Source: Gemmatimonadaceae bacterium (GTDB taxonomy: Bacteria > Gemmatimonadota > Gemmatimonadetes > Gemmatimonadales > Gemmatimonadaceae). Taken from it: DNA of 47,578 nucleotides. Positions 1-7,850 of this stretch are shown in pieces. The notes under the pieces were generated by a model, which was not told where the DNA came from, did no database searches, and saw only the letters and a program-made list of their open reading frames with translations. Every line of letters begins with the position of its first letter. Within the stretch, counting starts at the first letter, position 1. The position numbers and the translations under genes were made by a program. The stretch spans positions 1-47,578 of the forward strand of contig JAIETI010000053.1 in the NCBI GenBank assembly GCA_019745365.1, given 5' to 3'.

Positions 1-117
1 GACGCGCGCGCCCTGGGCCAGCACCTCGCGAAAGCGGGCGTCCACGGTGGCGGCTTCGCGGGGGCCGCCCCCGAAGAAGGCAACCGACTCGGCGTGCGCG
101 CGCAGGCGGGCGTGAGC
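1..117 (-). other. Fragment resembling ABCD-type (SbmA/YddA-like) ABC transporter membrane domain
   Basis: Read from position 117 down to 1, one frame gives AHARLRAHAESVAFFGGG followed by REAATVDARFREVL. This is the pattern of the ABC_membrane_2 family (ABCD, SbmA, YddA), where a conserved RLR-x-NAESIAFYGGE-like helix-loop precedes a charged helix. Upstream of 117 this frame does not continue into the expected transporter sequence; the glycosyltransferase reading ends there instead. The fragment has no start of its own and runs off the window edge. It could reflect an assembly chimera at a contig end or a real deletion junction. A one-base insertion inside a single gene is less likely, because the two halves look like different families. 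Confidence 0.5.
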
Positions 118-541
118 TCCGCAGGTCCTCCTCCGATGCGAAGAGATAGCCGCTCGCCGCGAGCCAGCCGGCGGCCTTGGAGTCCTCGGGCACGCCGAGC
201 CGGGTCCCGGGCTCGAGGCGACGGACCACGGCCCCGCGGTCCGCGAGGCGGATCGCGCAGGCCGCGACGAGATGCTCCCGGGGGTCCTGCACGATGACGA
301 CCTCGATGAAGCGCTGCCGGATCACGCGAGCGAGCGCCCACGCGGCGCGCCACACCCCCGGTGGGTCGCGCACCTCGATGACTTCGAGAGGGCCATCACG
401 CAACAGCCGCGCGACCTCACTCTCGCGCGCGAGCGCACAGGTGACCTCATAGTCCCGCTCCCCCATCGCCTGCGCCGCGTCGCGTACGAAGCGCGCGCGC
501 CCACTCCAGGCGTCGGCCGTGTGATAGAAGCAGACGCGCAC
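1..541 (-). CDS. Glycosyltransferase-like protein, 5' part only; reading disrupted near 120
   Basis: A GTG start at 541-539 lies 3 bases after the stop of the upstream ABC exporter. It opens a frame beginning MRVCFYHTADAWSGRA. Up to about residue 140 (position 121) the protein looks like the N-terminal Rossmann half of a GT-B glycosyltransferase: an alternating strand/helix pattern, a VVIVQDPREH segment and a GYLFASEEDLR segment. After that the frame stays open to the window edge but becomes arginine-rich nonsense. At the same point a different frame suddenly encodes an ABCD-transporter-like segment. The credible part of the gene is therefore 122-541. The family call rests on fold pattern, not on a diagnostic motif. 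Co-transcription with an MsbA-type exporter fits a role in glycolipid or polysaccharide assembly (inference). Confidence 0.5.
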   Translation of the reverse strand, partial: MRVCFYHTADAWSGRARFVRDAAQAMGERDYEVTCALARESEVARLLRDGPLEVIEVRDPPGVWRAAWALARVIRQRFIEVVIVQDPREHLVAACAIRLADRGAVVRRLEPGTRLGVPEDSKAAGWLAASGYLFASEEDLRSSRPPARARRVGCLLRGRPPRSRHRGRPLSRGAGPGRAR

Positions 542-544
542 GCC

Positions 545-2353
545 TCAGCCGCCCGCCTGCTGCAGCCCGTGCAGCCGGGCGTACATCCCGTCGGCGGCGA
601 GCAGCGCATCGTGGGTGCCGCGCTCCACCACTCGACCGTGATCGAGCACTAGGATCTGCGCCGCGTTCACGATCGTCGACAGGCGGTGCGCGATCACGAA
701 CACCGTGCGCCCCGCCAGCAGGCGATCGATCGCTTCTTGCACCAACCGCTCACTCTCGGTGTCGAGCGCGGAAGTCGCCTCGTCGAGAATGAGGATCGGC
801 GGATCGACGAGGAGCGCGCGCGCGATCGCGAGGCGCTGCCGCTGCCCACCGGAGAGGCGCGTGCCGCGTTCCCCGAGGACGGTGTCGTAGCCCTGCGGGA
901 GCGCGGCGATGAACGCGTGCGCGTTGGCCGCACGTGCGGCCGCCTCGATCTGCGATTCGGTGAACCGTTCGGTCGCACCATACGCGAGGTTCGCGCGGAC
1001 CGTGTCGTGGAAGAGCACCGTGTCCTGCGAGACGATCCCGGTCAGCGCCCGGAGCGCCGGCAGTCGGAGCTCGCGCGTATCGACGCCGTCGAGGAGCACG
1101 CGCCCCGCGGTCGGCTCGATGAAGCGCGGGATCAGATCCACCAACGTGCTCTTGCCCGACCCACTCGGTCCGACCAGCGCGATGACCTCGCCGCGCCGCG
1201 CCGTGAAGCTCACGTCCTGCAACACGGGCGCGTCGGGCCCGTACGCGAAGGCGACCTGCTCGAACGTGATCGCGTCGCGCAACCCATCGACGGTGCGTGT
1301 CCCCCCATCGCGCTGCGCCTCGGTCGGCATGTCGAGGACCTCGAACAAGCGCTCGGCCGCCGCGAGCGATTGCTGCGCGGTGGTCGGTGCCTGCGAGAGC
1401 TGCTTCAACGGCTGCAACAACCGCATCACCATCACCATGAAGGTGATGAGCGTGGCCCCCGTCAGCGCGTGCGTGAAGAGCACCTCGCGTGCGCCGAGCC
1501 AGAGCACCAGCACCGCGACCACGGTGCCGAGCACCTCGGTCAGCGGGCCCGCCGCGAGCGCGAGGCGGGTGACACGCACCATCCCTTTGGTGTACTGCCC
1601 GCTCGCGGCCGTGAATCGCCGCTCTTCGTACGGCTCGGCACCGAAGCTCTTCACCAAACGGATGCCGCTCACGACTTCCTGCAGCACCGAGTTGATCTCG
1701 CCGTACTCATGGCGCAGCGTGCGATACCGTTTCCGCAGCTTCCCCAGCAGCGGCGCGATCGCGGCCGTGATGAGCGGGGCGACCACGAGCGAGATCAGCG
1801 CCAGGCGCGGCGACAGTCGCACCAAGATCACGATGGTGACCGCCACCTGCGCCGCGCTCGACACCGAACGCGTCATGACCTCCGAGAGCACCGCTTTCGC
1901 CGACTCGGTGTCGTTCAGGACGCGCGACATCACCTGCCCCGTGCGCGCGCTGTTGAACCAGCCGAGCGGGAGGCGCTGCAGATGGCGGAAGGTCGCGTCG
2001 CGCAGGTCGCGCGTGAGACGCTCCTGCAGCGTCGCACCGAGCTGGCCGCCGAGCCAGAGCGCGATGTTCTTCGCCGTGACGAGCGCGAGGATCATCAGGA
2101 TCACCCCGCCGAGCGACCGCATCGGCTCGCCGGGGATGATGAACGGCCCCACGAGGCGCTCTTGGAGCGTGGTGAGCCAGCCGTGCGCGCGCGGGATCAG
2201 CTCGGTCTCGCCGAAGAGCGTGGCGAGGAAGGGGGTGAGCAGCGTGAACGCGACGCCATCGAGCGCGGCGCCAAGCACGTTGAAGAGCACGTTCCCCGAG
2301 AGATGGGGGAGGTGCGGTCGCAGAAAGGGGAGAAGGCGACGCCAGGTCTTCAT
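545..2353 (-). CDS. ABC exporter, MsbA-type (fused permease and ATPase)
   Basis: This is a 602-residue half-transporter with the membrane domain first and the nucleotide-binding domain second, the usual length and order for MsbA/LmrA-type exporters that flip lipids or drugs across the inner membrane. Six membrane helices fill roughly residues 1-320. The ATPase half has Walker A GPSGSGKST, the ABC signature LSGGQRQRLAIARALL, Walker B ILILDEATSALD and the switch histidine in VIAHRLST. The ATG at 2353-2351 shares one base with the TGA of the porX-like gene (TGATG), so the two are translationally coupled. A glycosyltransferase start follows 3 bases after the stop. The neighbours suggest a glycolipid or lipid A-like substrate, but sequence cannot fix the substrate. 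Confidence 0.92.
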   Translation of the reverse strand: MKTWRRLLPFLRPHLPHLSGNVLFNVLGAALDGVAFTLLTPFLATLFGETELIPRAHGWLTTLQERLVGPFIIPGEPMRSLGGVILMILALVTAKNIALWLGGQLGATLQERLTRDLRDATFRHLQRLPLGWFNSARTGQVMSRVLNDTESAKAVLSEVMTRSVSSAAQVAVTIVILVRLSPRLALISLVVAPLITAAIAPLLGKLRKRYRTLRHEYGEINSVLQEVVSGIRLVKSFGAEPYEERRFTAASGQYTKGMVRVTRLALAAGPLTEVLGTVVAVLVLWLGAREVLFTHALTGATLITFMVMVMRLLQPLKQLSQAPTTAQQSLAAAERLFEVLDMPTEAQRDGGTRTVDGLRDAITFEQVAFAYGPDAPVLQDVSFTARRGEVIALVGPSGSGKSTLVDLIPRFIEPTAGRVLLDGVDTRELRLPALRALTGIVSQDTVLFHDTVRANLAYGATERFTESQIEAAARAANAHAFIAALPQGYDTVLGERGTRLSGGQRQRLAIARALLVDPPILILDEATSALDTESERLVQEAIDRLLAGRTVFVIAHRLSTIVNAAQILVLDHGRVVERGTHDALLAADGMYARLHGLQQAGG

Positions 2354-3918
2354 CAGCTCTTCGGGGTCAGCACGGCGAGCGGGAGGATGCACTCCTCCGG
2401 CGAGACGCCACCGTGGAGGAAGGACCCCCGATAGCGGGCTTGATACTCGCGCAGCTTGGTCGGGTACACGAAGAAGGCGTCGCTCGTCGCGAGCAACGTC
2501 GTCGGCGCGGTGCCTCCAGGATGCGGCAAGCGTAGCGCATCGGGGTTCGGGAACGCCAACGCATGCTGCGGCTGCTCGGCGCGGAGATCCGCTCCGAACT
2601 TGTAGCGGAGCCCCGGCGTGGCGTCGCGCTTGGCGAACACCGTCGCCGGCGTGTTGCAGTGGATCGAGCCGTGATCGGTCGTCACCAGTACCGGCAATCG
2701 CCGCCGCGCCGCCTCGCGCAGGGTGGCGAGGAGTGCCGAGCGCTGGAACCAACTCACGGTGAGTTCGCGGAGCGCGATCTCGTCGCGCGCCACTTCGTAC
2801 AGGATCGCCGACTCCGAGCGGCCATGCGTGAGCAGATCGATGAAGTTGAAGACGAACGCGCTCACCCCGTTCGGCGCGAACGCCTGATGCACGTGGCGGA
2901 TGAGATCGTCCGCATCGTGCGTGCTCGAGATCTTCGCGTACTTCACCGGCGTGCCTGGGCGTCGCTCGGCGAGCTGCGCGTCGAGCAGTTCGCGCTCGTG
3001 CGCGTTGAGCGTCTCGTCGTCGCGCGCGGCCCACCAGTCGGGATAGCGCGCCGCGATCTCGCCGGGGAAGAGCCCGGAAAAAAGCGCGTTGCGCGCGTAG
3101 GGCGTCGCCGTCGGGAGCAGCGAGTACACATGCGACGTCTCGACCTCGAACATCGAGGTGAGGAGCGGTTCGAGGACGCGCCACTGATCGAGCCGCAAGC
3201 AGTCGATAACGATCAATACCGCACCCGGCCCAGTCTCGACGAGCGGGAGCAGGAACTCCTCCACCACATCGACGCAGAGCGGCGGGCGGTCGCCATCGAG
3301 CGCGGCGAGCCAGCGCGGATACTCCCGCTGCATGAAGAGCGCGAACTCGCGATGCATCGCGGGCTCGAGCCCACGCAACGACTCGTGCAATCCCATCTCG
3401 CGCGCGGCGGCGAGGTCGAGGTCCCATTGCACATACTCGGCGTAGTGCTCGGTCCACCCTCGCCAATCGAGTGTGTCGAGCCGCACTGCCTCGAGCTCCC
3501 GAAAGCGTTCGACGAAGCGGCGGGCGAGCGCTTGAGAGCGGATCTTCGCGCCGTCGAGTAGCCGCGTCACCACGGCGAGTACCTGCCGCGGGGTCACCGG
3601 CTTCACGAGATACTCCGTCACATCGTGGCCGAGGGCGTCGCGGAGCGTCTGATCCTCCTCACTCTTCGTCACCATGACGATCGGGAGCGAGGGGACGAGT
3701 TCGCGCGCGTCGCGTACCATAGCCACGCCGCGCATCCCCGGCATCTGCTCATCGAGGAGCACGAGGTCGAACGCCCGACGCCGGAGCAGTTCGAGGGCAT
3801 CGGCGGCGTTGCGCGCCATCTCCACCTCGAACCCCTTCTCGTGGAGGAAGAACCGATGCGCTTCCAACAGCTCGGCTTCGTCGTCCACCCAGAGGATCGA
3901 TCGTGCAGGGAGCGCCAT
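2353..3918 (-). CDS. porX: PorX-like response regulator with PglZ/alkaline-phosphatase effector domain
   Basis: The 521-residue protein matches PorX of Bacteroidota in length and architecture. Residues 1-125 are a receiver domain: acidic pair D12-D13, predicted phosphoacceptor D56 in LLDEQMPG, and the lysine in EYLVKPV. A helical linker follows, then a PglZ domain of the alkaline phosphatase superfamily. Metal-site and nucleophile motifs are kept: LIVIDCLRLDQW, the threonine in LLPTATPYARNALFSG, FNFIDLLTHG, LVTTDHGSIH and the late FLHGGVSPEECILPL. In Porphyromonas, PorX controls type IX secretion together with the kinase PorY and an ECF sigma factor, and its PglZ domain is reported to be a phosphodiesterase. 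Here it is the first gene before an ABC exporter and a glycosyltransferase. No PorY-like kinase is adjacent. It is not the PglZ of phage-defence systems, which lacks a receiver domain. Confidence 0.88.
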   Translation of the reverse strand: MALPARSILWVDDEAELLEAHRFFLHEKGFEVEMARNAADALELLRRRAFDLVLLDEQMPGMRGVAMVRDARELVPSLPIVMVTKSEEDQTLRDALGHDVTEYLVKPVTPRQVLAVVTRLLDGAKIRSQALARRFVERFRELEAVRLDTLDWRGWTEHYAEYVQWDLDLAAAREMGLHESLRGLEPAMHREFALFMQREYPRWLAALDGDRPPLCVDVVEEFLLPLVETGPGAVLIVIDCLRLDQWRVLEPLLTSMFEVETSHVYSLLPTATPYARNALFSGLFPGEIAARYPDWWAARDDETLNAHERELLDAQLAERRPGTPVKYAKISSTHDADDLIRHVHQAFAPNGVSAFVFNFIDLLTHGRSESAILYEVARDEIALRELTVSWFQRSALLATLREAARRRLPVLVTTDHGSIHCNTPATVFAKRDATPGLRYKFGADLRAEQPQHALAFPNPDALRLPHPGGTAPTTLLATSDAFFVYPTKLREYQARYRGSFLHGGVSPEECILPLAVLTPKS

Positions 3919-3952
3919 TCCCTGAAAGCTCGCCGGGTCCCCCGGTGGACGC

Positions 3953-3958
3953 TACCTT
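3953..3958 (+). promoter_or_regulatory. Putative -10 element, 6 nt before the GTG start
   Basis: TACCTT fits the TAnnnT form of a -10 element and ends exactly 6 nucleotides before the GTG at 3965, so transcription would begin at or next to the start codon. No convincing -35 hexamer lies 16-18 bases upstream and there is no Shine-Dalgarno sequence. The 46-base gap also has to hold the porX-like gene's divergent promoter. Confidence 0.35.
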
Positions 3959-3964
3959 CTCGTC

Positions 3965-4360
3965 GTGCTCGATCACCCCGCCGCCTACACGCCCGACGCG
4001 CCGACCTTTCCTTTTCGTGCCCTCGCGGAGATGGCGGGGACGGCGCCGATGGGTGGTGCGCGGGAGACGGCACTCGCGACCTTGGCGGTCGCGCGCCTCG
4101 CGAGCCGCGCCGCGCCGCCCTTCCCTCTCGCGGCGGCGATCCGGGCCCAGCGCGCGGATGCCGCCCGCCAGTGGCTCGCCTCCCTCCCCTTGGGACTGAC
4201 CGTTCGGAGCGCCCTCGGCGCCTTGCTGAGTGCCAGCGCCCGGGACGACGCGGCCGCGATGGGGGTCGCGATCCGGGCGGTGATGGACGTCACGGCGCAA
4301 TCGCTTGACCGGGGCGCACGTTCAGAGCTCGAACGGCTGGCCAAACGGCTGGCCGAGTGA
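3965..4360 (+). CDS. Hypothetical protein, 131 residues
   Basis: I do not recognise this protein. It starts at GTG 3965 and ends in a TGA that overlaps the GTG of the DnaB-like gene by 4 bases. That overlap and its codon use (third positions almost all G or C, no stop) support real coding. It is alanine/arginine-rich, predicted mostly helical, and has no signal peptide, membrane segment, cysteine cluster or nucleotide-binding motif. Divergent orientation to porX and coupling to the ATPase suggest a small cytoplasmic partner of the latter, but this is context only. Confidence 0.6.
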   Translation: MLDHPAAYTPDAPTFPFRALAEMAGTAPMGGARETALATLAVARLASRAAPPFPLAAAIRAQRADAARQWLASLPLGLTVRSALGALLSASARDDAAAMGVAIRAVMDVTAQSLDRGARSELERLAKRLAE

Positions 4361-5295
4361 CCACGACGGTCGAGGCGCTTGCCGCGCCTCTCCCGGCATC
4401 AATAGTATTGGATATGACCTCCCCCATCGGGGATCGCCGCGCCTCACGCGCGGTCGATATCTCGCCGCTCGCTCGGGTGATGCGCCGTGTGGATACGCCG
4501 GCGGATCCGGCGCACGCGCGCGACAGCTTCGCGAGCGGCTTCCCGAGCATCGACCGATGGCTCGGCGGTGGGCTCCGGCGCGGCGATCTGATCGTGATCG
4601 GCGGTGACGTGGGCGCGGGGAAATCGGCGCTCTCGCTCGCGATGGCGCTGCGGATGGCGGAGGCGGGGGTGCAGTGCGCGTTCTTCACCGGTGAGATGTC
4701 GGTGGAGCGCGCGCTCGAGCGGCTCCTCGCGATCGAAGGACGGGTCCGGATCGACGATCTCCGGCGCGGCGACCTCGCCGAGGTCCCGCGCGCGGCCGTC
4801 GGCGCGGCGGCGGTGCGGCTCCGCGAACGGGCGCCGGTGCTGTCGCAGCTCCCGATGGGCGGGTGCGATGCGCTCGCCGGTGAGATCCGCCGATCGTTGG
4901 ATGCGCAGGTGGTGTTCGTCGATTCACTGCAGGGATTGGTCGGCAACGTGCGGGCGCAGGAGGAGGAGTTGGCCGCCGCGGTGCGGGTCCTCAAGGCACT
5001 CGCGGTGGAACTCGACCTCGTGGTGGTGCTCACCTCGCACGTCCCACTGCTCGACGGGCGTCGCCCGGATCCACGCCCGACGCTCGACGATTTCGGCGCC
5101 CAAGGCGCGATCAAGCAGCAGGCGGATGTGATCCTCGGCATCTTTCGCGAGGCGATGTACCAGCCGGGCACCGGCGTCGAGGGTGCCACCGAGGTGCTGA
5201 TCCGAAAGAATCGGAACGGCAGTCTTGGATATGTGGATCTGTATTTCTACGAGCAGTGGCTTCGGTTCGAAGACATGCTCGACCCCGACCGCTAG
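4357..5295 (+). CDS. DnaB C-terminal-like (RecA-fold) helicase/ATPase lacking the DnaB N-domain
   Basis: The 312-residue protein holds one RecA-type ATPase domain of the DnaB_C kind, about residues 58-305. A GFPSIDRWLGGG entry motif leads to Walker A GGDVGAGKS (82-90), an FFTGEMS segment matching DnaB's FSLEMS, Walker B VVFVDSLQG, an LTSHVPL segment, the GAIKQQADVI stretch equivalent to DnaB's SIEQDAD, and IRKNRNG, equivalent to KQRNG. The N-terminal DnaB domain that binds primase and loader is missing; only about 57 unstructured residues precede the ATPase. It is therefore not the replicative helicase. KaiC and RadA share the fold, but the C-terminal motifs favour DnaB. It starts at GTG 4357, overlapping the previous stop, and is followed 11 bases later by an exported CsgG-like protein, an odd neighbour. 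Function unknown. Confidence 0.8.
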   Translation: MTTTVEALAAPLPASIVLDMTSPIGDRRASRAVDISPLARVMRRVDTPADPAHARDSFASGFPSIDRWLGGGLRRGDLIVIGGDVGAGKSALSLAMALRMAEAGVQCAFFTGEMSVERALERLLAIEGRVRIDDLRRGDLAEVPRAAVGAAAVRLRERAPVLSQLPMGGCDALAGEIRRSLDAQVVFVDSLQGLVGNVRAQEEELAAAVRVLKALAVELDLVVVLTSHVPLLDGRRPDPRPTLDDFGAQGAIKQQADVILGIFREAMYQPGTGVEGATEVLIRKNRNGSLGYVDLYFYEQWLRFEDMLDPDR

Positions 5296-5299
5296 GAGG
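5294..5299 (+). promoter_or_regulatory. Strong Shine-Dalgarno, fixes start at 5307
   Basis: AGGAGG sits 7 bases before the ATG at 5307. It decides the start of the CsgG-like gene in favour of the signal-peptide-bearing product over the longer frame opening at 5256. It is one of the few perfect ribosome binding sites in the window. Confidence 0.8.
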
Positions 5300-5306
5300 C
5301 GGTGTG

Positions 5307-6659
5307 ATGCGTCGGCTCTCCCTGATCGGATCGTTCGTGTTGGCGTGCGTCGCCACTGCGGGGGCGCAGAAGGCTCCCAACGCGGGCGCCGTCGCCAAGC
5401 TCGAAGCGAACCGGACGAAGAATCCCAATAGCGTCCCCGCGCTCCGCGCGCTCGGCGTCGCCTATTTCAAACTCCAGCGCTACGACGAGGCGCGCCCCAT
5501 CCTCGAGTCCGCGCAGAAGCTCGACCCGAAGGACGGGGTCAGCGCGCTGTACGCGGGGCTCACGGCCGAGGCGCTGAAGGACTACGCCGCGGCCAAGACC
5601 GCGTATCAGAGCTACCTCAACGTCGGCAAGACGAAGGGCGTGCGGAACGACATCGCGAAGCGCCTCGTGTCCGTGTCGAAGTTGGAGCTGCAGGCGGCGG
5701 CGAAGGCGGCGATCGCCAATGAGAGCCGTGTGGCACAGCAGCCGGGCTCACCGCGTACGATCGCCGTGATGCCGATGAAGTTCACGGGGACGGACACGAC
5801 GCTCCAGCCGCTCGAGCGCGGCGTCGCGGATCTCCTGATCACCGATCTCAGCCGCTCGTCCCAGTTGACGGTGGTGGAGCGCGACCGGATGCAGGCGATC
5901 GTCGATGAGATCGCGCTCGCATCGTCGGGGGCGGTGGATCAGACCACGGCGGTCCGGGGTGGTCGGATCACCCGTGCGGGACGCGTGGTGCAGGGTGGGA
6001 TCGTGCAAACCGGCGGGCAGCGCCTGAGTCTCAGCTCCTCCGTCGTCGATGTGCCGACGTCGGCACAGGTGGGGCGCGATGCATCGGCTCAAGGCGCGTT
6101 GGACCAGCTCTTCACGTTGGAGAAGACGCTCGCGTTCGGCGTGTTCGACGCGCTGGGGATCACGCTCACCGCGGCCGAGCGCCAACTCGTCGAGCAACGT
6201 CCGACCCGCAACGTGCAGGCGTTCCTCGCGTACAGCCGCGGGCTACTCGCGGAGGACAAGGGGCGCTTCGATGAAGCCGCGCGCTACTTCGAGAACGCGC
6301 AGTCGCTCGATCCGGCCTTCGCTGGGGCAGCGATCAAGGCGCAGAATGCGAACTCGGCAGTGCAGGGTGCGGCGGTCACCGCCACCAAGGTCGAGACGGG
6401 ACTGAAGTCGTCTGCCGAAGGGCAGACCGTCCAGGCCGCTGAGCGCGGTACCACGACGGTGAATCAACCGCTGAACCAGACGCTCGCCAACACAGTGCAA
6501 TCGGTGAACCCGACTACCACCACGACGGTGACGAGCTCGGGTGGCTCCGGCGGCGGGGCCGCGCCGCCGCCCGCCCGCGACGCGTCGACGCAGACCACCG
6601 GTACGGACCAGCCCGCGACGCGGACCGGGACCGTCACCATCGTCATCCGCCGCCCGTGA
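5307..6659 (+). CDS. Exported TPR protein with CsgG/FlgO-like domain
   Basis: The 450-residue protein opens with the secretion signal MRRLSLIGSFVLACVATAGAQ. Signal peptidase I could cut after AGA; a VLAC lipobox is a weaker alternative. Residues about 40-115 form TPR-like helices (YFKLQRYDEARPILESAQKLDP and the next pair). Residues about 150-300 match the CsgG/FlgO fold: RTIAVMPMKFTG, a DLLITDLSRSSQLTVVERDR segment and the VVQGGIVQTGGQ hairpin. Another TPR follows (LLAEDKGRFDEAARYFENA). The tail is a Thr/Ser/Gly/Pro-rich linker ending in TVTIVIRRP. CsgG proteins build outer membrane secretion channels; FlgO-like relatives are periplasmic or outer-membrane associated. The next gene is an outer membrane barrel overlapping by 4 bases, so the pair probably acts together at the outer membrane. 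Confidence 0.78.
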   Translation: MRRLSLIGSFVLACVATAGAQKAPNAGAVAKLEANRTKNPNSVPALRALGVAYFKLQRYDEARPILESAQKLDPKDGVSALYAGLTAEALKDYAAAKTAYQSYLNVGKTKGVRNDIAKRLVSVSKLELQAAAKAAIANESRVAQQPGSPRTIAVMPMKFTGTDTTLQPLERGVADLLITDLSRSSQLTVVERDRMQAIVDEIALASSGAVDQTTAVRGGRITRAGRVVQGGIVQTGGQRLSLSSSVVDVPTSAQVGRDASAQGALDQLFTLEKTLAFGVFDALGITLTAAERQLVEQRPTRNVQAFLAYSRGLLAEDKGRFDEAARYFENAQSLDPAFAGAAIKAQNANSAVQGAAVTATKVETGLKSSAEGQTVQAAERGTTTVNQPLNQTLANTVQSVNPTTTTTVTSSGGSGGGAAPPPARDASTQTTGTDQPATRTGTVTIVIRRP

Positions 6660-7744
6660 GGAACGCCACCGTGCTCCGTGCACTCAGCGCGACCGCGCTC
6701 CTCGTCCCCGCCCTCGCGCTGGCGCAGGGTCCAGGCGACGCGACCGCGATCGGACTCCCGCAGTTCGTGTCGTACGATCTCACGAGCGGTGGGACGACGA
6801 AGCGGATCTCGCAGTTCTCGCTCCCCTTCGCCGTGATCGTGCCGATCGGGCAACGGGTGAGCCTCGACGTCTCGACCGCCTACGCGCTCTCGCAGGTGAA
6901 GCAAGGCGCGACCACCGTCGAGTTGAACGGACTCACCGACACCCAAGTCCGCGCGAACTTCACCATGCTCGGCGATGCCGCGGTCGTGACACTCGGCGTG
7001 AACGTGCCGACCGGGCAGTACGCGGTGCCGGACAACAAGCTCGACGCCGCCGGCCAGATCGGGAATGACTTCCTCGTGTACCCCGTCTCGAGCTACGGCA
7101 ACGGTGTCGCGGGCACGGGGGGGATCGCCTTCGCGAAGTCGCTCGGCTCGTGGAACCTCGGCGTGGGCGGGACGCTCCGGAAATCGGGTGAATTCGACGC
7201 GTTCACCACCGGGACGCAGAACTACCGATTCCAGCCCGCGGACGAGTATCGCATCCGCGCGGGGCTCGACCGTCAGATCGGGGACGGGAGCTTTGGCCTA
7301 GGACTCACCTACTCCGCGTTCGGCGACGACCTCGCCGACACAACGACGTACTCGACGGGCGATCGCTACATCGGGACGCTGAACTACTTCCTCCCGCGCG
7401 AGCGCTGGGACCTCTCGATCTCGGGATGGGATCTGTATCGCGCCGAAGGGCAACAGGTGGGCGGAACCGCGCCATACGAAAACGTCGCCAACCTCTCGGC
7501 GACGGTCGGGTTCGGGAGTGGCGCGGTGCGGCTCGAGCCGTCGGCCGAAGGGCGCTTCTGGCAGGTGGGTGGGAATCGCGCGGGGCGACTGCTCAACGCG
7601 GGACTGCGCGCGCGGCTCGGCTCTGAACTCTTCACCGTCGTCCCCGCGGCGACGTACAGCGTCGGTACGCTCTATTCGCCGATCGACGGTGCCGCGACCG
7701 ATGTGACGGGGTTCCGGGCGTCGCTGCTGATTCGGATCCACTAG
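6656..7744 (+). CDS. Outer membrane beta-barrel protein
   Basis: The GTG at 6656 overlaps the previous TGA. The 362-residue product starts with a signal peptide (MRNATVLRALSATALLVPALALAQ, cleavage after ALA). The rest is alternating amphipathic strands with Gly-aromatic turns, such as WNLGVGGTLRKSGEF, FGLGLTYSAFGDDL and WDLSISGWDLYRAEGQ, and it finishes with FRASLLIRIH, a typical hydrophobic barrel C-terminus. No plug, TonB box or POTRA is visible. The architecture suggests a 10-16-strand outer membrane porin or transporter; the substrate cannot be inferred. Its neighbour is the CsgG-like protein, and a strong terminator follows 23 bases after the stop. Confidence 0.72.
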   Translation: MRNATVLRALSATALLVPALALAQGPGDATAIGLPQFVSYDLTSGGTTKRISQFSLPFAVIVPIGQRVSLDVSTAYALSQVKQGATTVELNGLTDTQVRANFTMLGDAAVVTLGVNVPTGQYAVPDNKLDAAGQIGNDFLVYPVSSYGNGVAGTGGIAFAKSLGSWNLGVGGTLRKSGEFDAFTTGTQNYRFQPADEYRIRAGLDRQIGDGSFGLGLTYSAFGDDLADTTTYSTGDRYIGTLNYFLPRERWDLSISGWDLYRAEGQQVGGTAPYENVANLSATVGFGSGAVRLEPSAEGRFWQVGGNRAGRLLNAGLRARLGSELFTVVPAATYSVGTLYSPIDGAATDVTGFRASLLIRIH

Positions 7745-7767
7745 CCCACTCGCTCGGCTGGACCTCG

Positions 7768-7801
7768 ACGCGCCCCGCACACCCTGTGCGGGGCGCGTTT
7801 A
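7768..7801 (+). terminator. Intrinsic terminator with a perfect 14-bp stem
   Basis: Positions 7768-7781 and 7785-7798 are exact reverse complements (arm ACGCGCCCCGCACA) around the loop CCC, followed by TTTA. It closes the operon ending with the barrel gene. The T-tract is short, and the following TAGATT may be the -10 of yebC. Confidence 0.85.
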
Positions 7802-7805
7802 GATT
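7800..7805 (+). promoter_or_regulatory. Candidate -10 element for yebC
   Basis: TAGATT lies 45 bases before the yebC ATG, directly after the terminator stem. A -35 at standard spacing would fall inside the hairpin and is not consensus, so this is a weak call made by analogy with the other TAnnnT elements in the window. Confidence 0.25.
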
Positions 7806-7850
7806 CCCCTCTGTCCCAGTGGTTCCCCTGCCCTCTCGTGCATTCCTGCT

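Noticed and set aside
686-2762. Long plus-strand frames of 582 and 617 residues opposite the ABC exporter
   Set aside because: They are Arg/His/Ser-rich with no domain, and the minus strand has a complete ABC transporter. They are antisense frames common in GC-rich DNA.
2353-3918. PglZ domain as a BREX or Pgl phage-defence component
   Set aside because: It is fused to a receiver domain, its length matches PorX, and no BREX, Pgl or methyltransferase genes are near.
4357-5295. Replicative DnaB, KaiC or RadA
   Set aside because: The N-terminal DnaB domain is absent, and neither the duplicated KaiC layout nor the RadA zinc finger and Lon-like domain is present.
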